From Carboxylicivirga litoralis (GTDB taxonomy: Bacteria > Bacteroidota > Bacteroidia > Bacteroidales > Marinilabiliaceae), in the NCBI RefSeq assembly GCF_025499605.1, contig NZ_JAFMVC010000027.1, forward strand, positions 1-61,138: a DNA stretch of 61,138 nucleotides, read 5' to 3'. The translations under genes and the position numbers were made by a program. How positions within the stretch are numbered: position 1 is the stretch's first letter; every line of letters starts with the position of its first letter. The notes beneath the pieces are model-generated. The model searched no databases. It was not told the origin of the DNA and saw only the letters and a list, made by a program, of their open reading frames with translations. Positions 38,801 to 47,741 of this stretch are shown here, one piece after another.

Positions 38801-39980
38801 ACTGTCAAATGCCATAAAATTCTCTCCCGAGAAAAGTACTGTATCCATACATGTCAAATGTAAGAACGACGAATGCCTAATCTCTGTTAAAGATAGCGGC
38901 CCCGGGATTCCTAAATCTGAACACGAGAAAATTTTTGGACGCTTCTATCAGCTTCAAAATCAAGCAGTCAAAGATATTAGTGGCTCAGGTATTGGCCTTT
39001 CTCTCGTCAAGGAGCTTGTGCAACTGCATCATGGAAGCATTGCTGTCGAAAGTAAACCGGGCAAAGGAGCGGAATTTACTATAATATTGCCATTGGGACA
39101 TCTGCATTTGAGCGATGCTGAAAAAGGAGAAAGCCAAACCACAAAAGAGCCTTTGATTCCTGAAGCCACAAAGCAACCAGCAACATCTATTGTACAAGAT
39201 GAAGAGCCCAATAGTTTTAAAGTACTGATTGTTGAGGATCATGAGGAATTGCGCCAATATTTAGGCTCTTTTCTTGGAAGCAAGTATGCCATCCAACATG
39301 CTGCTAATGGAAAAGAAGCTTTAAAACAGATTGAAAAAGAACAGCCGGACCTAATCATTACTGATGTGATGATGCCCTTAATGGACGGACACCAACTCTG
39401 CGAGGCAATTAAAACAGACGACAATCTTTGCCACATTCCAGTGATAATGCTCACGGCTAAAAGTGAAGAAAGTGATATACTGGAAGGATTGGAAACAGGT
39501 GCCGACGACTATATTACGAAACCATTCACTTCGGAAATTCTATTAACAAAAGTTGATAACTTACTAAGAACCAGAGCTCATTTAAAGCAATATTACAGTC
39601 AAAAAGTCACCTTATCACCATCTAATATAGAGATAGAACCTCAGAATGAACTGTTTATCAGACAGGCGATTGAAATCGTTGAGAAAAACCTGACCAATCC
39701 AATGTTTAATTCCGTTATGTTAGCTGAAAAGCTTAATATGAGTCAACCCACTCTTTATCGTCGAATTAAAACCTTTACCGGTGATAACATTAACACATTT
39801 ATCCGTTCCATCCGAATCAGGTATGCGGCTCAATTATTGAAATCGGGGAATTATTCGGTTAGCGAAACGGCCTCCAAAGTTGGCTTTAATGACGCTGCTT
39901 ATTTTCGTAAATGCTTTGTAGAACAGTTTAGCACAACACCATCGAAGTATAAAGGGGATAACACATCAAGCATACAATAG
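35856..39980 (+). CDS. Hybrid two-component system (HTCS) glycan sensor-regulator
   Basis: A single-polypeptide sensor and regulator of 1374 residues. Order: signal peptide/N-terminal anchor; two-component propeller repeats (about 25-680, with repeated QMDGRIWIGY- and DLWIGTNSG-type blades); Y_Y_Y domain (about 720-790); one transmembrane helix (about 800-820); HisKA with His868 in NISHELRTP; HATPase (about 970-1085, SGIGLSLVKELV); receiver with Asp1170 in LIITDVMMP; and AraC-type helix-turn-helix (about 1265-1370, MSQPTLYRRIKTFTG). Such proteins bind oligosaccharides in the periplasm and activate nearby PULs. It is divergent from the GH2-led array, so that array is the likely target. A second, sigma/FecR circuit lies inside the same array. 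Confidence 0.95.
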   Translation: MRSRLLAIIILGYFIQYMTATDYSISAEYITMQDGLSDNNVNAILKDQAGFIWFGTSDGLNRYDGFNIKPYYPEKSSLHVLSLYQCPDGYLWIGSPNGLYVFDPTTESFLAHIKINPAPEDTFNSIPVNGVSGDFNKGFILSTSSGLAILKFPDFANNIEDYNVVWRNKTNSRGLLYDTFSCIAKAPDSQIWMGTNTNMVVSYNPTNDQFHSFPLKPSNSGHPMFIVTNLSFIDNHLIISTIGHGIYILDTNTSKIEVIAHQPNDNTIISHKDVYGVVKDYSGDYWIATWDGLDQVHILNNKNRSQHYNWDHPLFKDKLENRVISILADPSGVIWIGTHGGGAVKINLEKQFFSRIRFNSLYEVKSLSSDLQNNLYIALYHGGIKKTTLPLSLEPTNGIEQFSTSGKGNRFIPSDIVLSSVTDESGNIWFGTLESSLLFYQPEKDIVREIEIKPAKKENWEGRIQALTIDSQGRFWLGTSNGLILYDRNNNEFHLTQTNSKIKYQLSGNNIRAMMEDKDKALWIGTENGLNKLIYQQLDSFRFNQFNDLHTSSDILGNKEVWALHQMSDGRIWIGYRSALGYYDAMHSTIHFFDKRDGLCHNFVACLTSQANDLWIGTNSGISKLNTQTQIFTNYYIANNLRAVYKTADGQLIFGNNKGLLYFHPDSIQKRDYSTPVYITEIEIQNHPVSVMETVNKRVLLTKAAPYTSAIELHHPINSFAVNFVGLSYLNQKSNKYKYRLSGFEENWTSVDGTQGTVTFNNLRPGNYRFEVVAANCDEVWNEQPAQLAVTIYPVWYASWWGQLLIATAIILLLTGFYRYRMKQIYRTKDLELQSKELEHELNIARIEKDKEHELAEMKSRFFTNISHELRTPLTLILAPVKDLLRSSSLPEFAKNQLETVHQQAAHLYDLISQLLDLRKVEVGQMQIQASENDMVGFIEKMTERFKAFAQVRNVQLIFGSDQSTAKVWFDVEKLQIVVSNLLSNAIKFSPEKSTVSIHVKCKNDECLISVKDSGPGIPKSEHEKIFGRFYQLQNQAVKDISGSGIGLSLVKELVQLHHGSIAVESKPGKGAEFTIILPLGHLHLSDAEKGESQTTKEPLIPEATKQPATSIVQDEEPNSFKVLIVEDHEELRQYLGSFLGSKYAIQHAANGKEALKQIEKEQPDLIITDVMMPLMDGHQLCEAIKTDDNLCHIPVIMLTAKSEESDILEGLETGADDYITKPFTSEILLTKVDNLLRTRAHLKQYYSQKVTLSPSNIEIEPQNELFIRQAIEIVEKNLTNPMFNSVMLAEKLNMSQPTLYRRIKTFTGDNINTFIRSIRIRYAAQLLKSGNYSVSETASKVGFNDAAYFRKCFVEQFSTTPSKYKGDNTSSIQ

Positions 39981-40049
39981 CAAAATGATGTACCATTGCA
40001 TACAATCCTCTTGAGGTAAACTTAATTGGCAATAGACGCTTGACAAGAA

Positions 40050-40069
40050 AGGCCGGTAACAACCGGCCT
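40050..40069. terminator. Bidirectional terminator between HTCS and the sialic-acid operon
   Basis: Perfect 8-bp stem AGGCCGGT/ACCGGCCT with AACA loop, lying between two convergent genes. The minus-strand side is followed by TTTCTTGT, so it mainly ends the sialic-acid operon. Confidence 0.7.
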
Positions 40070-40094
40070 CAAAAATCTATACAAACAGGAAATA

Positions 40095-41291
40095 CTATTT
40101 CCTATCATTAATACGTTCCAAAGTTTGTAAACAATACATCAAACCTCTGGGCACATGAAAGCAACCTTTCCACTTGCCGCCTTTTAATGGCAACAATACT
40201 TTTCCTTCGCGGTTCAGGTAACCAAACCACTCACCATGCTCCGGATCTGAAAAGTGATTCAAGGCATAATCATGAACTTTTTCAAACCACTCCCAGCAGG
40301 CTTCATTCCCGGTGTGGTAATAGCCTTTTAGCAATGCCACCAAAGTCTCCAGATGTACCCACCAAAGCTTCTGATCCCACTCAAGCTGTTGCGTTGGATG
40401 GCCCTTTAAATCCATGAAATAAAAGACACCTCCATGTTCATTATCCCAGCCATATTCCAAGGTATCTAAGGTGATTTTTACGGCTTTCTCAATCAATTCC
40501 GGACGATTCAGTTTTTCACCCAAATCCATCATAAACCACATGGCTTCGATGGCATGCCCCGGATTCAATAAGCGCCCCTCGAAGCAATCGACGAACTGTC
40601 CTTCCGGACTCACATTTTCCAAAACAAGCCCCTTTTCTGGAAAATAGAACTCATTCATCACCTCATGAATGATTTTGTCCAATGTTTCCTGAATTAACTC
40701 CTGCGGTAATAAGGATTCTATTTCCAGTGCCAGATTGGATAAAATCATGGGCAATGCAAAATTCTTTAGTACCCTTGTTTCAGGATACGCTTTATTGTAG
40801 GTTCCTTTGGGATTATCCTGACGTTTTAGAATTGAGTAAAACGTATCCCGGGCCAGCTGACCATATTCCTCATCTCCTGTCGCCTTGTATAACTGGCCAA
40901 ACGCCATTGTTGCAAAGCAATCCGAAAAAATATTGTATGGTTGAACCAATGGCTCTCCTTGCTGATTCAGTGAGAAATACCATTGCCCTTTCTCATCTAC
41001 GCCATGCTTCTGCAAAAAACGGGCACCATGCAAGGCCATTTCAATCCACTCTTCCCTTTGTTCGTAGCTATTGTACAATTTAGCAAACTGCCACACCTCC
41101 CGGGCCTGCAACCAGATAAACTTGTCGGTATCATATACCTCTCCTTCTCTGGTCAGACAGGTAAAATAACCACCATGAGTTGTGTCTTTTGAGTGCTTCA
41201 TCCAGAAAGGAATCACACTACCCTCCAATTCATTCCGATATTGGTTGATTAATTGCTCTATGCGTTCTTTACTAACTTTTCTATTATTCAT
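40095..41291 (-). CDS. nanE: N-acylglucosamine 2-epimerase (AGE family; ManNAc to GlcNAc)
   Basis: A 398-residue cytoplasmic (alpha/alpha)6-barrel epimerase of the renin-binding-protein type. It interconverts N-acetylmannosamine and N-acetylglucosamine. In Bacteroides this enzyme type replaces the NanK/NanE-P route of enterobacteria (established for B. fragilis). Family motifs: WLQAREVWQFAKLY, RLLNPGHAIEAMWFMMDLG, LWWVHLETLVALLKGY and the closing HVPRGLMYC. The ATG at 41291 is chosen; a GTG one codon upstream directly abuts the symporter stop. It is the last gene of the nan operon, followed by the terminator at 40050. No GlcNAc kinase (RokA) is in the window. Confidence 0.88.
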   Translation of the reverse strand: MNNRKVSKERIEQLINQYRNELEGSVIPFWMKHSKDTTHGGYFTCLTREGEVYDTDKFIWLQAREVWQFAKLYNSYEQREEWIEMALHGARFLQKHGVDEKGQWYFSLNQQGEPLVQPYNIFSDCFATMAFGQLYKATGDEEYGQLARDTFYSILKRQDNPKGTYNKAYPETRVLKNFALPMILSNLALEIESLLPQELIQETLDKIIHEVMNEFYFPEKGLVLENVSPEGQFVDCFEGRLLNPGHAIEAMWFMMDLGEKLNRPELIEKAVKITLDTLEYGWDNEHGGVFYFMDLKGHPTQQLEWDQKLWWVHLETLVALLKGYYHTGNEACWEWFEKVHDYALNHFSDPEHGEWFGYLNREGKVLLPLKGGKWKGCFHVPRGLMYCLQTLERINDRK

Positions 41292-41294
41292 CAC

Positions 41295-43946
41295 TTAATT
41301 CTTTTCCCGGTTCTTTTTAATTCCTTCATAAACTAACTGACTTTCTACAGATTTAGCAGGCCAGATAAAACTTAATAGCCATCCTACCAACACACTCACT
41401 GAAATGCCGGCTGCACCATACAACAGAAACGACATATCGGAAGCATTACGCAGATAAAGTAAAGCCACCAAACCAACTGCAACACCAATTAAGGCTGCTA
41501 TACCAGAAATATGCTTAAAGAAGATACCCATCATAAAGAAAGCGGCTAATCCTCCGGTTAATAATCCCAGGAAGGTATTGAACTGATCCCATAATGAAGC
41601 AATATCCCAGGTGGCTAATACCAAAGCCATGCCTATACCTAACACACCAACGATAATACCGGACCAGCGCGCCACCAGCAAGGTACTTTGGGTAGACACA
41701 TTCAATTTCAGCACTTTGTAAAAATCAGATGTAACCACGGCCGCTACCGAGTTAATGTTGGATGACAAGGTGGACATGGCTGCAGCAAAAACTGCTGCAA
41801 TCAGCAGACCAGCCAGGCCAGCCGGCATCTCACTCACGATAAAATGCGGAAAGACGGCATCCAATTTTGGAATCGTTATAGAAATTGCTTCAGGATTGGA
41901 TGTATAGAAGGCGTATAAACCAGTTCCTAACAGGAAGAATATAATCGATACCGGCACACTTATAATTCCATTTAACCAGATACTTCGGGCAGTAGCACGC
42001 TCATCTTTGGTAGTCATATAACGTTGTACCACTGACTGGTCACTTGTATAGGCAATCAGGCAATTAGAAAAGCCGCCCAAAAGTACCACCCACATAACCG
42101 GTTTAGACCAATCCAGGCTGGTATCAAACAAAAACAACTTATCCTGATCAAGCGATAATTGAATGAAACCATCCAAACCGCCATCCACTCCGCCAATCAT
42201 AAAGGCCAACGCAAATAGAGCTCCTGCCATCAAGATGAATCCCTGTATCACGTCACCCCATACAACAGCCTCAATACCGCCACTGGTGCAGTACACAATT
42301 GTGACCACACCCATGATTATGATGGACCAGTAAACGCTAAAACCAGTTACTGTATGCAATGCTAGCGACGGCAAAAACAATACAATGGCAATGCGCGTAA
42401 TCATAAACAAGATAAACAACACCGAAGCGACCCAGCGCACTGTTCGGTTAAAACGCATCTCCAGGTATTCATAGGCAGTCCCAATATTTAAACGCCTGAA
42501 AAACGGCAGGTAATAACGAATAATGACCGGCACCACCATGATAATGGTAAAGTTGAATATCAGCATACGCCAATCGGTAGCATAGGCTTTAGCCGGAATG
42601 GCAATAAAAGTAATGGCACTTAAGGTAGTAGCAAAAATACTGATACCAGCTGCCCACCATGGAATACGACCACCTGCTTTAAAAAAGTCCTGATCATCGC
42701 CTTCACGCTTCATGAAATAGAAACCTAGTAGCAACATCGCTATGAAGTAGAGTACCAACACGAGGTAATTCAACCAGCCAAATCCGCCATTCGATTCAAA
42801 ATCCAACGCAATAACCTGGTCAGTGCGAATACCCGGGCGAATCTCGCCTGAAGGCACCAGCACTTTATTTTTCCAAATGACAGCTGAAGTTACAGCCGGA
42901 GCATTACTATCCAACTCTCCGGCACTAAACCAGCTGTCAGTAATGGTATTATAAACTAATATTTCTTTATTGAATCCACTGTGGTTTAACCATAACTGAT
43001 TGCGTTCCTGCAATGCTTTTTGACGAACAGAATCATTATCCGAAGTCATCTTTCTAATAGCTTTTTCAACCCGGTTAAATACATCACCACTGTCACCTCC
43101 CACGATAACGATATGTGAAGCCCCCATCTTAACACCAGCTGCTGCAGCCAATTTCATGGAAGTTTGCCCTCCTATCGTAATCGGATTCTTTTGTTCCCAT
43201 TTCTGCTGAGATGGGATGTACTTCCATACTTCACTACTGAAGGTGGTGATGAACTCCCCTTCCTGCTTGTACCGTCCACCTATCACATATAAACACTGCT
43301 CATTGCCATCCATTTGGCTTTCCACAACAACATTGGTAATGCCATGCGGCAATCCGGCTTGCATCCGCCAGCCTTTTTCTTGTGCATCCAAATTTAACAC
43401 TAATAGTTGTGTGTTATAGCCTTGAGGGGTCATGCCCCCAATGATGAATACCTCACGACCTATAACGGCCATCCCATGATCTTTCAGCGGAAATGGCAGT
43501 TTGGTAAAAGGCAAAATTTCAGTAGTCCGATTCGTTACTTTGATAAGAGATGCTTCAGCCAATATTCCCTTTTCATTGGCTCCACCTGTGCATAGAATTC
43601 CTTCTGGCAAAGACACAGCTGCTCCTCCTGCAGCTGATTCAGGCAACTGATTTTTATCTAAATGCCAGGTGAATTGCCCGTTTTCTTCCCACCCCAATAA
43701 TACCTCATTGGAATATTGTTTTTGACCATCTTCCCATGGTTTGGCATCTGGAAAAGCAGAACCTCCTGCCAGCACTACTACATCGTTATGTTGACCTATA
43801 AAGGCACCGGCCCAACCTTGATGTGGATGACCTTTCCCAATGGCAGGTAAAACATCCAACGCTGACTGAGTCAGATACTGCTGAGCCCTTACAGAACCTA
43901 ACAGCAGTGCTAACACAAATAGTAAAATTGATGCAATATATCTCAT
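41295..43946 (-). CDS. Fusion: NanM-like Kelch mutarotase + sodium:solute symporter
   Basis: An 883-residue two-part protein. A signal peptide (1-21) is followed by a Kelch beta-propeller (about 30-385; blades with VVVLAGGSAFPD, VFIIGGMTPQGY, LYVIGGRYK, IVIVGGDSGD) of the cyclically permuted N-acetylneuraminate mutarotase type. From about residue 392 comes a sodium/solute symporter domain with about 13 transmembrane helices (YLVLVLYFIAMLLLGFYFM; FATTLSAITFIAIPAKAY; SDQSVVQRYMTTKDE). The propeller would sit in the periplasm, interconvert sialic acid anomers and hand substrate to the transporter. The frame is continuous with no internal start needed. It lies one base after the lyase stop. Fusions of this kind are present in databases to my knowledge, but are seldom described. 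Confidence 0.88.
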   Translation of the reverse strand: MRYIASILLFVLALLLGSVRAQQYLTQSALDVLPAIGKGHPHQGWAGAFIGQHNDVVVLAGGSAFPDAKPWEDGQKQYSNEVLLGWEENGQFTWHLDKNQLPESAAGGAAVSLPEGILCTGGANEKGILAEASLIKVTNRTTEILPFTKLPFPLKDHGMAVIGREVFIIGGMTPQGYNTQLLVLNLDAQEKGWRMQAGLPHGITNVVVESQMDGNEQCLYVIGGRYKQEGEFITTFSSEVWKYIPSQQKWEQKNPITIGGQTSMKLAAAAGVKMGASHIVIVGGDSGDVFNRVEKAIRKMTSDNDSVRQKALQERNQLWLNHSGFNKEILVYNTITDSWFSAGELDSNAPAVTSAVIWKNKVLVPSGEIRPGIRTDQVIALDFESNGGFGWLNYLVLVLYFIAMLLLGFYFMKREGDDQDFFKAGGRIPWWAAGISIFATTLSAITFIAIPAKAYATDWRMLIFNFTIIMVVPVIIRYYLPFFRRLNIGTAYEYLEMRFNRTVRWVASVLFILFMITRIAIVLFLPSLALHTVTGFSVYWSIIIMGVVTIVYCTSGGIEAVVWGDVIQGFILMAGALFALAFMIGGVDGGLDGFIQLSLDQDKLFLFDTSLDWSKPVMWVVLLGGFSNCLIAYTSDQSVVQRYMTTKDERATARSIWLNGIISVPVSIIFFLLGTGLYAFYTSNPEAISITIPKLDAVFPHFIVSEMPAGLAGLLIAAVFAAAMSTLSSNINSVAAVVTSDFYKVLKLNVSTQSTLLVARWSGIIVGVLGIGMALVLATWDIASLWDQFNTFLGLLTGGLAAFFMMGIFFKHISGIAALIGVAVGLVALLYLRNASDMSFLLYGAAGISVSVLVGWLLSFIWPAKSVESQLVYEGIKKNREKN

Positions 43947-43947
43947 G

Positions 43948-44871
43948 CTACTCTCCTTTTGAAAACAACGCTTCCATTTCCAGCGCTTTCACATCCTGAA
44001 CAAATTGCTGATACGCTTCATCAGTCATGGCTTTAACCGGCAAACGGAATCCGCCGCATTCAATGCCAACATAGCGCATAAATGCCTTACCTGTGCCAAT
44101 GCCTCCATATTTCCCCAATAATCGAATCATATCGATGGATTGCTGTTGCAATTGACGGGCTTCCTTAATTTCCCCTTTCTGGTAAGCTGCCATAAGCTGA
44201 TGATAAAGAGGAGCTGCATAATTAAAGGTGCTTCCGACACTACCTTCCGCCCCCAAAACCAAAGCAGAAAGCATATTTTCATCTCTTCCCCACAGCATAT
44301 CGTACTGCCCATCGGCAAAGTGCAGACATGAGAGGTAATCCATGAAATCCTCATGTGTGTATTTAATTCCGGCAAAATTTGGCATCTGACCATGCAGTTC
44401 TTTCAACAAGTCAATCATGGCAAATCCAACGCCGGTCAATACCGGGATATGATAGAAATATACCGGTAATTCAGGTACGGCCTGTCCGATCATTTTTACA
44501 AACTCAGCCAACTGCTTGACGGTTGGCGGCTTGAAGTAAAAAGGTGCTAGTATGGCGATGGCATCAACGCCTACTGACTGTGAATGTTTGGCTAGCTCAA
44601 TGCATTCCTGATAAGACGTTCCTCCCACTAAATTAATCAGCTTCATAGGCGAAGCATCCTGCTTAATTTCATTGGCCCAGGCTTCAGCCACCTGCTTGCG
44701 CTCCTGCGTTGTTTGTGACACCCCTTCACCGGTACTTCCGTTAATAAACGCACCGGCCACGCCATTTTGTTTCAAAAATTGGTAGTAAGAAGGAATAATA
44801 TTCAAATTAATGGCACCATCAGCCGTCATTGGCGTGAAAGGCGCTGCTACAAGTCCTTTAATCTTTTCCAT
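43948..44871 (-). CDS. nanA: N-acetylneuraminate lyase
   Basis: A 307-residue cytoplasmic class I aldolase of the DHDPS/NAL family. It splits N-acetylneuraminate into ManNAc and pyruvate. Motifs: substrate carboxylate site GSTGEG at about 45-50; Tyr in VYFYHIP near residue 140; and the Schiff-base Lys170 in FAGIKYTHEDF. Length is normal. It lies between the second SGNH esterase and the NanM-symporter fusion, with a one-base gap to the latter. Partnership with an AGE-type epimerase follows the Bacteroides pathway (nanL is the name used in B. fragilis). Confidence 0.92.
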   Translation of the reverse strand: MEKIKGLVAAPFTPMTADGAINLNIIPSYYQFLKQNGVAGAFINGSTGEGVSQTTQERKQVAEAWANEIKQDASPMKLINLVGGTSYQECIELAKHSQSVGVDAIAILAPFYFKPPTVKQLAEFVKMIGQAVPELPVYFYHIPVLTGVGFAMIDLLKELHGQMPNFAGIKYTHEDFMDYLSCLHFADGQYDMLWGRDENMLSALVLGAEGSVGSTFNYAAPLYHQLMAAYQKGEIKEARQLQQQSIDMIRLLGKYGGIGTGKAFMRYVGIECGGFRLPVKAMTDEAYQQFVQDVKALEMEALFSKGE

Positions 44872-44927
44872 CGTTAATTATATCTGTTCGTTTTATCTCT
44901 CTTTTTAATAAGCAGCCAATAACTACA

Positions 44928-45611
44928 TCATTTAAAATATGGCTTAATATTATTGGCCCACAGCAAATAGCCTTCACCATTCAGATGCAGCCCATCATTG
45001 GTGTATGAAGGATTCATCAGGTTGTCAGCGGTATTTTTAAAGTGTGAAAACAGGTCAATAAATTCAGCCGGCTCATGTTCGCACCACTTGACCAGCTGTT
45101 CATTTATCCAAAGAATGTCATCGGTTTTGGAGCAATGTCCGGTAAACTTTCCGAAATCAGGATTCACCGGCAGGATGCTCTGAATATATACTTTCGTTTT
45201 AGGTGATTGCTCATTTATTACCTGAGCTATTCGGCAAATATTAGCGTAAATGGTATCGTTAGAAATACCACGAGCCAAGTCATTAACACCAATCAGTAAA
45301 AACACTTTGGCTGGTTTCGATTCGGTTACTTCGGCCAATCGATACAGCACGCCTTCAGTAATATCGCCACTTATTCCACGGTTTTTCGCTCGCTTATTCT
45401 GCAATAACTCGCTCCACTCGCAACCGTCAGTAATACTGTTCCCCAGGAAAATGATTTCCTTTTTAGTATTCGGGAGTATTTCAAACAATGTCTTTCGTTG
45501 CTGGTAATAGGTACCAAAACGTGACTCCTGTGCCAACCCCTTCACAGTTGTCAGTATAATCATTAAGCCCAGCATGCTGAACCATTGGCTGTCTATTGAA
45601 TTGCGTATCAT
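44928..45611 (-). CDS. SGNH/GDSL esterase, probable sialate or sugar O-acetylesterase
   Basis: A 227-residue secreted SGNH hydrolase (N-terminal hydrophobic segment ending KGLAQ). The catalytic Ser59 is in IIFLGNSITDG; the oxyanion Gly and Asn are in NRGISGDIT and LLIGVNDLARG; the Asp/His dyad is in TNDGLHLNGEGY. It lies between the two-domain esterase and nanA in the sialic-acid operon. De-acetylation of sialic acid or of the underlying sugar is the obvious role. It has only the minimal catalytic domain, so substrate specificity is not clear. Confidence 0.8.
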   Translation of the reverse strand: MIRNSIDSQWFSMLGLMIILTTVKGLAQESRFGTYYQQRKTLFEILPNTKKEIIFLGNSITDGCEWSELLQNKRAKNRGISGDITEGVLYRLAEVTESKPAKVFLLIGVNDLARGISNDTIYANICRIAQVINEQSPKTKVYIQSILPVNPDFGKFTGHCSKTDDILWINEQLVKWCEHEPAEFIDLFSHFKNTADNLMNPSYTNDGLHLNGEGYLLWANNIKPYFK

Positions 45612-45617
45612 CGTCAG

Positions 45618-47741
45618 TTATTTAGTCTTGCTATCAAATGGAGCATCTATTCGGAAAGTAGAAACCGGAGTTCCGTTTTCATTGGTCAAATTAGCCTGAG
45701 AATAAGGCTTCCAGGCATATCGAATTGCATTAACCGATTTATTGTCAGTTTTAATGACAAGGGTATTTCTCTTAAGAGTTGCATCAGCCGGATGAAATAT
45801 ACCATCCTCACCGGCTACCTCCAGTTCCTTTATTTTTTCTCCATCTGCAGTTTGGAGCTTTTGCGTATGATTAAAAACAATTTCTATTCGATCCTTACCT
45901 GCATTCACGCTCTCAATCTCCACATTTCCAAATGGCACATCATTTTCTCCATAAACCTCACGTAAAGCTGTATTAGCAAATCGTTCGGCCACCGGATACT
46001 TATTCTTAGGGTGCACATCCGTTTTATTCCCCCAATCGCTGGTCACCACCATAGACACATGTGGCAGCTGTTGAGCCAATCGTCGCTGACTATCACGAAA
46101 ATGTGGCCAGCTTGGTCTGTTCAAGGATGATAGTTGTGCAAATAGAATTGGTAAATCCGGTTGGTTCCAGCCATCGCGCCAGGATTGAACCATTGTGGGA
46201 AACAACACTTCATGCAATTCCACATTATGGGCATTGGATTCTCCCTGGTACCACAAAATGCCCTTTATAGCCAGACCTTCAATCTTACTAATTCCTGATT
46301 CATATAAATAAGCCGGTTGATACGGATGACGCTGAAAAGCTGATTTTGCACCCTGAATATTTACTCCTCCACGTTCACGGCACCATTGCATGGTATGGTC
46401 GTTATTTTGCCAGTCGTATAGCATATTCACCAATTGCGGGTGGTGTTCCAACGTTTTCCTGTCAATCCAGGCTTCAGTCGGACTTCCTCCAACTGCTAAC
46501 TGTATCAAACCAATAGGTACATTAAGCTCTTGCTCCAACTGAGTTCCAAAGTACCATCCGATAGCCGAAAAATCAGCTACAGACTGATTATTTGCCAGCT
46601 CCCATTTTCCTGATAGATACTCCAACTCATTCACCCTTTGTAAGGTGATGGAATCCCAGGATGTATTATTTGTTTCAGCCAATGGATGATAATTCATCAA
46701 ACGGATATTGTCGGGTAATACTTGATTTAAAGCTTCTGAACCTCTATTGGATTGCTTTACCTTAAATGCCATATTAGACTGGCCGGAACATAACCATACA
46801 TCACCTAACATGACATCCTTGATAGTAATTTGTTTCGTTTCTGTTTTAATAGTCAGAGCATAAGGTCCACCCCATTGCATTGACGGTAATTCGACTTCCC
46901 ATTTTCCGTCGAATCCAGTTTCAACCTCAATACTGATGTCGTTAAATTGAACTGTAATACGCTCACCCCTATTAGCCGTTCCCCATATCGGAATCAACGC
47001 ATCGCGTTGCAAAACCATATGATCGCTGAACACTGAGGCCACTTTCAAACCACCAAAATCGCCTGTAATGTGTTGATAGGCCAACTTGGCCATCATTGTT
47101 GCCCCCTCTTTAGTTGGATGTAAGGCATCCGGGAACAGATCTGGTCGTGCATGCAATGGCGTATGCCAATCGATAAGCCGCGCATTCCAGTTTCTTGCTA
47201 CTTGCTCAATTGTTGCCTGAATCTGCCAAAACCAATCGCGCGTTCCAGAGTTGAATCGTGGATGCGTCTGAAAAATGGGCGTCATGCGGCCAATCCATAT
47301 CTCAGGCATCGAACCATCTGCTTTCCGAAAGCTTTCCAACAATGCACTATAGTCTTCGATGAAATCGTCACTATAGTTAGGCCAATTGCGTGGATCCGTA
47401 TCGTTCAATCCCAATGAAACAATTAATATATCAGGCTGAAAAGCAACAGCATCCTGAAACTCCTCTTGCTCCATATACGGACGATGTCCTTTACGCAGCA
47501 AGGTCGCGCCGCTCTTACCAAAATTGCCAACTTCGTAATCCTCTCCTAACAAAGCTTGCAGTTGAGCGGGGTAACTATTCGTTTCACGCTGCTCAATATG
47601 GTAGCCAAATGTCACACTATTGCCTACACATGCCACTTTAGTTTTTTGAGCATAGCCGGCTGATTCAAAAATCAATAACAGAATGGCCAGCATGCTTAAT
47701 TTCAGCTTCCAATTGATTCTATATCCCTCTCTATTTCTCAT
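45618..47741 (-). CDS. Two-domain sialate O-acetylesterase (SGNH + SASA)
   Basis: A 707-residue secreted enzyme with two SGNH modules. The first (about 35-230) has Ser42 in CVGNSVTFG and DALHPTKEG as its Asp/His block. After a beta-rich linker (about 235-310), the second is a sialate O-acetylesterase (SASA) domain with Ser322 in CSGQSNMAF, ILWYQGESNAH and TDVHPKNKYPVAERF. Removing O-acetyl groups from sialic acid lets the sialidase and lyase act; two-module enzymes of this kind are known in oral Bacteroidetes (for example Tannerella). The longest frame starts at 47804, but the ATG at 47741 gives a proper signal peptide (ending SAGYAQ) and overlaps the GH20 stop by 11 bases, suggesting coupled translation. 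Confidence 0.88.
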   Translation of the reverse strand: MRNREGYRINWKLKLSMLAILLLIFESAGYAQKTKVACVGNSVTFGYHIEQRETNSYPAQLQALLGEDYEVGNFGKSGATLLRKGHRPYMEQEEFQDAVAFQPDILIVSLGLNDTDPRNWPNYSDDFIEDYSALLESFRKADGSMPEIWIGRMTPIFQTHPRFNSGTRDWFWQIQATIEQVARNWNARLIDWHTPLHARPDLFPDALHPTKEGATMMAKLAYQHITGDFGGLKVASVFSDHMVLQRDALIPIWGTANRGERITVQFNDISIEVETGFDGKWEVELPSMQWGGPYALTIKTETKQITIKDVMLGDVWLCSGQSNMAFKVKQSNRGSEALNQVLPDNIRLMNYHPLAETNNTSWDSITLQRVNELEYLSGKWELANNQSVADFSAIGWYFGTQLEQELNVPIGLIQLAVGGSPTEAWIDRKTLEHHPQLVNMLYDWQNNDHTMQWCRERGGVNIQGAKSAFQRHPYQPAYLYESGISKIEGLAIKGILWYQGESNAHNVELHEVLFPTMVQSWRDGWNQPDLPILFAQLSSLNRPSWPHFRDSQRRLAQQLPHVSMVVTSDWGNKTDVHPKNKYPVAERFANTALREVYGENDVPFGNVEIESVNAGKDRIEIVFNHTQKLQTADGEKIKELEVAGEDGIFHPADATLKRNTLVIKTDNKSVNAIRYAWKPYSQANLTNENGTPVSTFRIDAPFDSKTK

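Noticed and set aside
40682-41083. A 133-codon frame opposite the epimerase gene
   Set aside because: Antisense to a clear AGE-family gene; composition reflects the complementary strand only.
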